A stretch of DNA of 64,000 bases from Camellia lanceoleosa (taxonomy: Eukaryota > Streptophyta > Magnoliopsida > Ericales > Theaceae), in assembly GCA_025200525.1 (NCBI GenBank), contig CM045761.1, positions 140,122,223 through 140,186,222 on the forward strand, in the 5' to 3' direction. Under the pieces are notes generated by a model that was given only the letters and a program-made list of their open reading frames with translations, was not told where the DNA came from and searched no databases. Positions 58,081-64,000 of the stretch are shown piece by piece. A program made the position numbers and the translations under genes. Each line of letters opens with the position of its first letter. Position 1 is the stretch's first letter.

Positions 58081-59290
58081 ATGTCAGAACGTGCGCATGG
58101 TGGTGGTAGGTGTGGTAGGTCTAGGAGGCATGAGGTGTCTTTATCAGATGATATTCCAATGCAAGAAGAAGGAGTTGGTCAGGCTAATGTGGCTGAACCA
58201 GTTGGTCATCAGGCCATGGGCACCTTAGCCCGCAAAATGGTTGAACTATTATGGGAATGCATAGACATTCTCAGGCCTGAGAATCAAGTCTAGGCCCAAG
58301 CAACTAAGGCAGGGCCATCATTCTTGAAGAGAGAGTTCTTTCTGTCCAACCTGGACAAGTTTCTGGGCGATCCTAAAGAGCCTTTGAAAGCAAATGAGTG
58401 GCTCAAACAAATAGTGAAAACGTTCGAGATGCTTGGCATCGAAGATGACCAGTTAAAGGTAACCTTGGAATCCTTCCACTTGAAGAGAGATGTAGGTCAA
58501 TGGTAGAAATATGCGCGTGAATGCATTGGAGCGAGTTAGAAGGCTTTTGTCAGCACCTTCCAGGACAAGTTCTTGCTCCCACTATTAGGGAGAAGTTGAA
58601 GGGACCATTTTTCTAAGCTCAAGCAGTTGAGCACACCAGTAGCCGAGTTTGGGGCCACATTTACTAGTTTGTCGAGGTTTCCACTGGAACTCGTGGCGAC
58701 TGAGAAACACCGTTGTTTAGAGTTCGAGAAAAAGTTAAAGACCGGGCTTATGTTCAAAGTGGTCGGGACAATGAATAGAGATTATGGACGCCTTGTAGAT
58801 GTGGTGGCTCATCTTGAGACCGTGATATGAGATGGAGGATGAGAGGATAAGGGCTCGTATGAGTTAGGATGTTCAGGGGACAAGAGCAGAGGGTTCTAAC
58901 CCACAACAGTCCTAGGGAGCACAGTCGAGGTCCACTTTTTTAGTATCGAGTTCGGGTTCTGGAAAGGTGGTCAAGGAGATTTCACTTGTTTCAAGTGTGG
59001 CCAGTTGGGCTACAAGTCTCCAGCTTGTCCGCAGAGGGGAGAAGGGCAATGGTCTGCATCATCTTGGGCTCTGCTCGAGCGAGTCGAAGAGGCACCATTC
59101 ACTTGTTGTCAATGTGGGCAGGCAGGGTACATGAAGAAGTTTTGCCCTCAGTTGGGTGGCACTCCTGGAGCGTCTGGTTTGAGGAAGACTTAGAGCCATC
59201 AGCCTGCACAGTCGGTTCAGGCCTCGAGGGGCGATCAAAGAGCCTCTTTGGCTCAGTTAGTGCTTCAGGCTTATGCTCCGAAGGGTGAGT
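58081..59290 (+). pseudogene. gypsy gag remnant with two zinc knuckles
   Basis: The frame begins MSERAHGGGRCGRSRR (ATG 58081) and runs through the retrotransposon gag domain (KFLGDPKEPLKANEWL, FEMLGIEDDQLKV, YARECIGAS, FQDKFLLP). It then shows two CCHC-like knuckles near 58990-59035 (CFKCGQLGYKSPAC) and 59103-59145 (CCQCGQAGYMKKFC). In both the zinc-binding His is Tyr. Stops interrupt it at about 58291, 58504, 58537, 58587 and 58828, and frames shift around 58600 and 58950. Gag would form the particle and bind element RNA. Here it is disabled. Confidence 0.88.
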
Positions 59291-59316
59291 AGGTTGAGCA
59301 GAGACCTACAGGGTGT

Positions 59317-59874
59317 GTGTATGTTGTTACTGCGCCAGACCTTGTATCGGTGCCTTCAGTAGTTAAAGGTACTTTCTTGTTATGCAATTCCATTGCTAAT
59401 GTGTTGATTTATATGGGTGCATCCCATTTATTTATCTCGTCTGCAGTTGCATCGGTGGGGTTAGAGTTGGCTCGGTTAGCATCTCCTCTCAGTGTAGAGT
59501 CACCTATTATTGGAGAGATTATTTTGGAGCAGGGGTGTCGAGGTTGTGATACAGAGGTTGCCGATCGCCGACTTCCTCTTGCTTTTTTATTAATTGACAT
59601 GTTGAGTTTTGATGCTATATTGGGTATGGACGGGTTGTTTTTGTATCAGTCTGTTATAGATTGTTACCGTCAGAGGGTTACGGTATGTACCTTGAGCGAT
59701 GATTGTTTTTATTTTATGAGAGACAAAATAGATAGAGCTTTATCCCTAGTGTATGATCCGCGTGGGCGGAGTGAGCTTAAATGCCTTCTTGCAAATTTCT
59801 TGGGAAATGAGTGCGATGAAGTCCAAGTTGAATTGTCCAGGGTAGTTTGTGAATACCCCGGACGTGTTTCCTGA
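59317..59874 (+). pseudogene. gypsy aspartic protease remnant
   Basis: The stretch keeps the context VLIYMGASHLFIS and FDAILGMDGLF. The active-site triad expected as DTG/DSG reads YMG, so the catalytic Asp is lost. It is open for 185 codons and would lie between the zinc knuckles and reverse transcriptase in the polyprotein. The C-terminal part extends into the linker ahead of RT and ends in a stop at 59872-59874. The protease would have processed gag-pol. Confidence 0.85.
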
Positions 59875-59926
59875 GGATCTCACTAGTTTACCACCTCACT
59901 GAGAGATCGAGTTCTCTATTGACTTA

Positions 59927-61308
59927 GTGCCTGACATGATATTGATTTCTATGGCTCCATATAGATTTGTACCTGCCGAGTTGAGTGAGTTGAAGATTCA
60001 ACTCCAAGAGTTGCTAGATAAGGGTTTTATTCGACCTAGTACTTCCCTTTGGGAGCACCCTTCTTTTGCCAAAAGAAAGATGGTGCATTACAACTTTGTA
60101 TCGATTATCTAAGTTGAACCGTAATCATAAGAATAAGTACCCAATGCCTCGTATAGACGATTTGTTTGATCAATTGAGGGGGTCTTGTTGCTTTTCTAAG
60201 ATAGACCTAAGATCGGGTTATCACTAGTTGAGAGTAAGGGAGGACGATATCCATAATATGGCATTCCGTATGCGGTATGGCCATTGTGAGTTTCTAGTGA
60301 TGCCCTTTGGGCTAACCAATGCACCAGCCGTGTTTATGGATTTGATGAACCAGATCTTCCATGAGTTCCTAGACCGTTTTGTGGTCATCTTTGTTGATAA
60401 TATATTGATTTACTCACCCTCTAAGGAGGAGCATAAAGAACACTTAAAGTAGTACTTGAGTGGCTTAAGGCCCACAAACTTTATGCCAAATTTAGGAAAT
60501 GTGAATTCTGGTTGAGAGAGATTAAGTTCTTAGGCCATGTGGTATCCAAGGAAAGGGTGACTGTAGATTCATCCAAAATAGAGGTAGTGCAAGATTGGGA
60601 ACAACCTAAGAATGCTTTTAAGATCTGTAGTTTCTTGGGGTTAGTGGGTATTACCGTCATTTTGTGAAAGATTTCTCTAAATTAGCCTCACCATTGACTA
60701 GACTGACGAGAAAAGGAATCAAGTTTGTGTGGAGTGAGACTTGTGAAAAGTCATTCCAAGAACTTAAAGTTAGGCTTACCACTGCTCCAGTGTTGATTAT
60801 TCTAGAGAGACGTTTGGGCTATTCAGTGTATTGTGATGCTTCAAGGGAAGGTTTGGGTTATATATTGAAGCAAGAGGGAAAGGTAGTAGCTTATGACTCG
60901 TTGCAATTGAAAACACATGAGAGGAACTACCATATTCATGACCTAGAGTTAACGGCGGTGATCTTTGCCTTGAAGATTTGGAGGCATTATCTGTATGGCA
61001 TGAAGTTTGAAGTGTTTTCTGATCACAAGAGTTTGAGATATCCGTTTACACAGAAAGACTTGAATCTGAGACAGAGGAGGTGGATGGAGTTTATAGAAGA
61101 TTATGATTTTGAGTTACATTATCATCCAGGGAAAGCAAATGTTGTGGTCAATGCCTTGAGTAGAAAATCTATTGGCAATGTAGCTTGTGTTGCCATTAGG
61201 GAATGGGAGATAATGGGTACTATTGGTGAGTTTGACTTGCATCTAGGCGAGTCCATTGAGTCAGAAGCCTTGTTTGCAATAGTTGCACAACCTACACTTG
61301 TGAACTGA
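59927..61308 (+). pseudogene. gypsy reverse transcriptase and RNase H remnant
   Basis: RT begins near [14 protein letters not shown] and continues with [56 protein letters not shown] and the catalytic segment [10 protein letters not shown], where the second Asp of the FVDD-type box is Asn. RNase H follows ([55 protein letters not shown]) and is open from 60664 to 61308 with its acidic residues present. Stops and frameshifts lie near 60110, 60224, 60450 and 60640. These domains would copy element RNA into DNA. Confidence 0.9.
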
Positions 61309-62640
61309 GTGATGGAAGCACAAAAGAGTGATCTTGTGGTAGAAACCCTCCGAGAAAAGATCTCTGGTGGAAAGGTAGAAAAAGGCTTGAATGTGTATCC
61401 TGATACGAGCGTTAGATATCGTGACCGTCTTTTCGTGCTGGAGTCTTGTCGAGAGGAAGTACTCCTAGAGTTTCACCATTCACGCCTTGCGGTGCATCCG
61501 AGAGGCACAAAGATATATCACGACCTTAGTTACCAATTTTGGTGGAGGGAAATGAAGAAGGATGTGGCTATGTTTGTATTGAGGTGCATTACTTGTCATC
61601 AATTGATGACCGAACATCAAAAGCCAGCGGGTTTGTTGTAACCCTTGCCTATAGCCGAGTGGAAGTGAGAGCTTGTCACGATGAATTTTGTTGTGGGCCT
61701 TCTGAGGACTCAATGGGGGTAGTGATGCAATTTGGGTGGTAGTTGACCGGTTGACTAAATCGGCACACTTTATACTTATGCGTGTGAGTGACTTGTTTAT
61801 GGTAAAGCCTACAGAGTGCCTTGGGCACGAGATTGATTTTTAGCACTGCGTATCATCCTCAGACTGACGGGTAATCCTAGCATACTATTCAGATCCTTGA
61901 GGATATGCTTCAGGGTTATGTTTTCGACTTTAAGGGGTTGTGGGAGAGGCACTTGCCCTTAATGGAGTTTGCCTACAACAATAGCTTCTAGTCGAGTATT
62001 AGCTTGGCGCTGTTAGAGGGCTTATATGCTCGACGGTGTAGATTTCCTATGTGTTGGGCCGAGGTGGGTGATACACCTATGTTGGGGCTAGAGTTAGTCC
62101 GAGAAACAACGGAGAAAGTTGCACTTATTCGTAAGAGGTTGGTTACTACCCAGAGTCGCCAGAAAAATTATGCCGACCGTAGAAGAGGACCTTTGTCTTT
62201 GACGGGTGATCACGCCTTCTTGAAGATATCGCCTAGGCGAGGCTTGATAAGGTTTGGGAAGAGTGGGAAGTTGTCCCCTAGATTTATCAAAAATTTTGAG
62301 ATCTTGAGCGGATTGGGGAGGTAGCTTATCGCTTGGCCTTACCGCCACAGCTTTTCGGGGTTCATGATGTGTTTCATATTTGTATGCTTGTATATAAGTC
62401 GGATCCATCGCATGTGTTGGATTAGACCGACTTAGAGGTAGATGAGGATGCCTCATACGAGGAAAGCCGGTGAAAGTCTTGGATACTTGAGACCAAGTTT
62501 TGCGAGGCAAGACAATTTCCTTAGTTAAGGTATTATGGCGGCATCACGGAGTTAAGGAAGCAACTTGGGAGCATGAGTTGAAGTCTGTGAGAAGTATCCA
62601 AACTTATTTGTTAATGTTTGAGTATGTGTTGAGATTATGT
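61309..62640 (+). pseudogene. gypsy integrase and chromodomain remnant
   Basis: The HHCC zinc region is visible (HHSRLAVHPRG to CITCHQLM, about 61475-61605). In the core the first catalytic position reads MNFVVG instead of MDFV. An internal deletion near 61835-61840 removes the second Asp segment, and the third position lies in STAYHPQTDG followed by two stops, so all three acidic residues are lost. The C-terminal part keeps GKSGKLSPRF and, at about 62505-62580, a chromodomain-like KVLWRHHGVKEATWEHE, which in this lineage targets chromatin. Several frameshifts are present. Confidence 0.88.
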
Positions 62641-62886
62641 TATGTTAATGAAATATGAAAACATTGTATATGTTGTATAAGTTTTGGAAACATGGGTTTG
62701 ATATAAACATTGTATATGTTTTGGAAGATATGAATTGTACTTTCAATGATGGAACTTGTATATCGAGTTGATGAGAATGGATGATCGGAGAATGGATCAT
62801 GGTTATGGAATTGATTAATTATCACTATTGTAATTGGTTTAAACATAGTTTTAAAAATTGATTTGTAATTTTGAGGACGAAATTCC

Positions 62887-62898
62887 TTAAGGGGTGGT
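62887..62898 (+). other. Polypurine tract of the gypsy element
   Basis: The purine-rich TTAAGGGGTGG, preceded by the GAGGACGAAATTCC context common at this place in Tekay/Del elements, lies directly before the 3' LTR. Confidence 0.7.
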
Positions 62899-64000
62899 TA
62901 CTGGGATTTTGGTTTTAGACCCAACTCATTTAATATTCTCAAAGATGGGTTTCATGGTTCAGATTGTTGTTCTTGTCTTATTCTCTTTTTCTTCATTGAG
63001 TTTGGCTATTGGGTTGTATTGGTTGCGTTTGGAATAGGTTGGTAGCTTGGTTTTCAAACTTTTGTTGCCTAGAATTTTACTCCTCTCGCTGAGTGTCACT
63101 TCTTTGCCGAGCGGATTTAGAACTCTTAATACTTTTGCAGGTCTACAAAACTACTTGGAGAGTGTATTCTACACTCGAGCGGTCTCTGCTCGAGCGGCTT
63201 TTCTTGCACTTGAGCATTGGTCTGCTATCTGCAAAACTACTGGAAGCGTGTATTTTGAGCTTGAGCGTCACTTATTGCGCTCGAGCGGAACAACTTGTTA
63301 TGTCTGATGCTCGAGCGTCACTTCTTACACTCGAGCGGACTGTGCATATATCAGTTCGCAACAACCACTTTTTACATCACTTTTTCATCTCTCTCTTTCT
63401 CTAAAACATTTCAAAATCCTAAATCTAGAGCCTCTCTCTCTCTAAAACCTACATTCTCTCTACAAAAACACTTGGATCTATCCATCTCTCCACCCTACTC
63501 CCTTTGTTAAAAGGGTAGAGCTCACCTAGGGCTTTGTTTTTAACCGAATAGAGTTGGATTTCGGCTTTCTTAAAGTTTCTTCTTTCTCTTTCTTGGTCTT
63601 CTAACTTTGAGATATGGATTTTCTACACTCTTTTATGATTTTTGATTTGGTTATTTGTTTTTTTAATAGAAAACATTGTGATTTTAGAGGATTTTGAACA
63701 AACCTAGGGTTTTGGTTTGAAATCAAAAGAGGGATTTTCAAATGATTGTATGGAAAATGGTTGTGGGAGTGGAAAAGAGGTTGAGTTATGAACAAAGTGT
63801 TGATTTTGACCCGTGGGTTGGATTTTGGAATAAAAATGGATTTTTGCCATAAATGTTTCAAACATTTATTTTGTATAGACAAATGGAATTAATGTTAAAA
63901 ATGTGAAATTGGATAGATATTGATATAGATGGTGGAGTTAGATATGTATTGTCACTCATCTTGAACTTTGGAGAAGTTTAAATATATATATATATATTGA
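62899..64000 (+). repeat. 3' LTR of the gypsy element (truncated by window end)
   Basis: It begins TACTGGGATTTTGG and shares the TTGGTTTTCAAAC block, the CTCGAGCG cluster (63085-63340), a CT-rich patch and the GGGTAGAGC block with the solo LTR at 10173-12200. 1102 bp are inside the window; about 0.9 kb more would be expected. An (AT)n run sits at 63981-63996. Short open frames within it are not genes. Confidence 0.88.

Larger units (their letters stand above)
52958..64000 (+). mobile_element. Ty3/gypsy chromovirus (Tekay/Del type), decayed, 3' LTR cut by window end
   Basis: Order: 5' LTR (52958-57677, interrupted), PBS (57681-57692), gag, zinc knuckles, protease, reverse transcriptase, RNase H, integrase with chromodomain-like C-terminus, polypurine tract and 3' LTR (from 62899). 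RT before integrase is the gypsy order. Motifs such as KISPRRGLIRFGKSGKLSPRF and KVLWRHHGVKEATWEHE are typical of Tekay/Del chromoviruses. The polyprotein has many stops and lost catalytic residues. The element's own target duplication cannot be checked. Confidence 0.92.

Overview
This window is nuclear DNA from a plant, most likely a eudicot. It is AT-rich and intron-containing. Most of it is nested transposable elements, and one host gene is clearly intact: a wall-associated-kinase-like receptor kinase (19052-24872, three exons, predicted 769 aa). Nothing supports a bacterial, viral or organellar origin. The species cannot be fixed from the sequence alone.

Layout. 1-3590 is the 3' end of an LTR retrotransposon; its internal part carries a hairpin-forming tandem repeat, and its LTR carries paired G-box/ABRE-like motifs. 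3591-6334 is AT-rich DNA with a ~390 bp direct duplication that recurs upstream of the kinase gene. 6335-15093 is a decayed Ty1/copia element on the minus strand, split by a 2-kb solo LTR (10173-12200). 15150-16205 is a ~1 kb inverted-repeat element. 19052-24872 is the kinase gene; its 3.4 kb second intron holds a solo LTR with a perfect 5-bp target duplication, a CACTA-type MITE and a second MITE.

25508-39806 is a complete-length 14.3 kb CACTA (En/Spm) transposon with a perfect 3-bp target duplication (ttc). It carries a TNP2-like transposase gene and a TNPA-like gene (Ptta/En/Spm plant transposase), each damaged by only a few lesions. 42763-52782 is a second CACTA element (10.0 kb, target duplication tcc) with no transposase. 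Instead it carries a multi-exon fragment of a 2-oxoglutarate/Fe(II) dioxygenase gene, a possible Ser/Arg-rich exon, several kilobases of CT-rich repeats and an inserted 2.4 kb solo LTR in reverse orientation. 52958-64000 is a Ty3/gypsy chromovirus of the Tekay/Del type. Its 5' LTR is interrupted by another ~3.5 kb LTR, and its 3' LTR runs off the window.

How it fits together. The elements record a layered insertion history. Both CACTA elements have palindromic subterminal arrays typical of TNPA-type protein binding, but with different motifs (GGCGTTT..AAACGCC versus TTTGCGACGG). The copia and gypsy polyproteins have lost catalytic residues, many by changes of the kind expected from deamination of methylated cytosine. 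The kinase gene remains open despite its transposon-filled intron. Intron/exon boundaries were assigned by eye from GT/AG sites, reading frame and family similarity recalled without database access.
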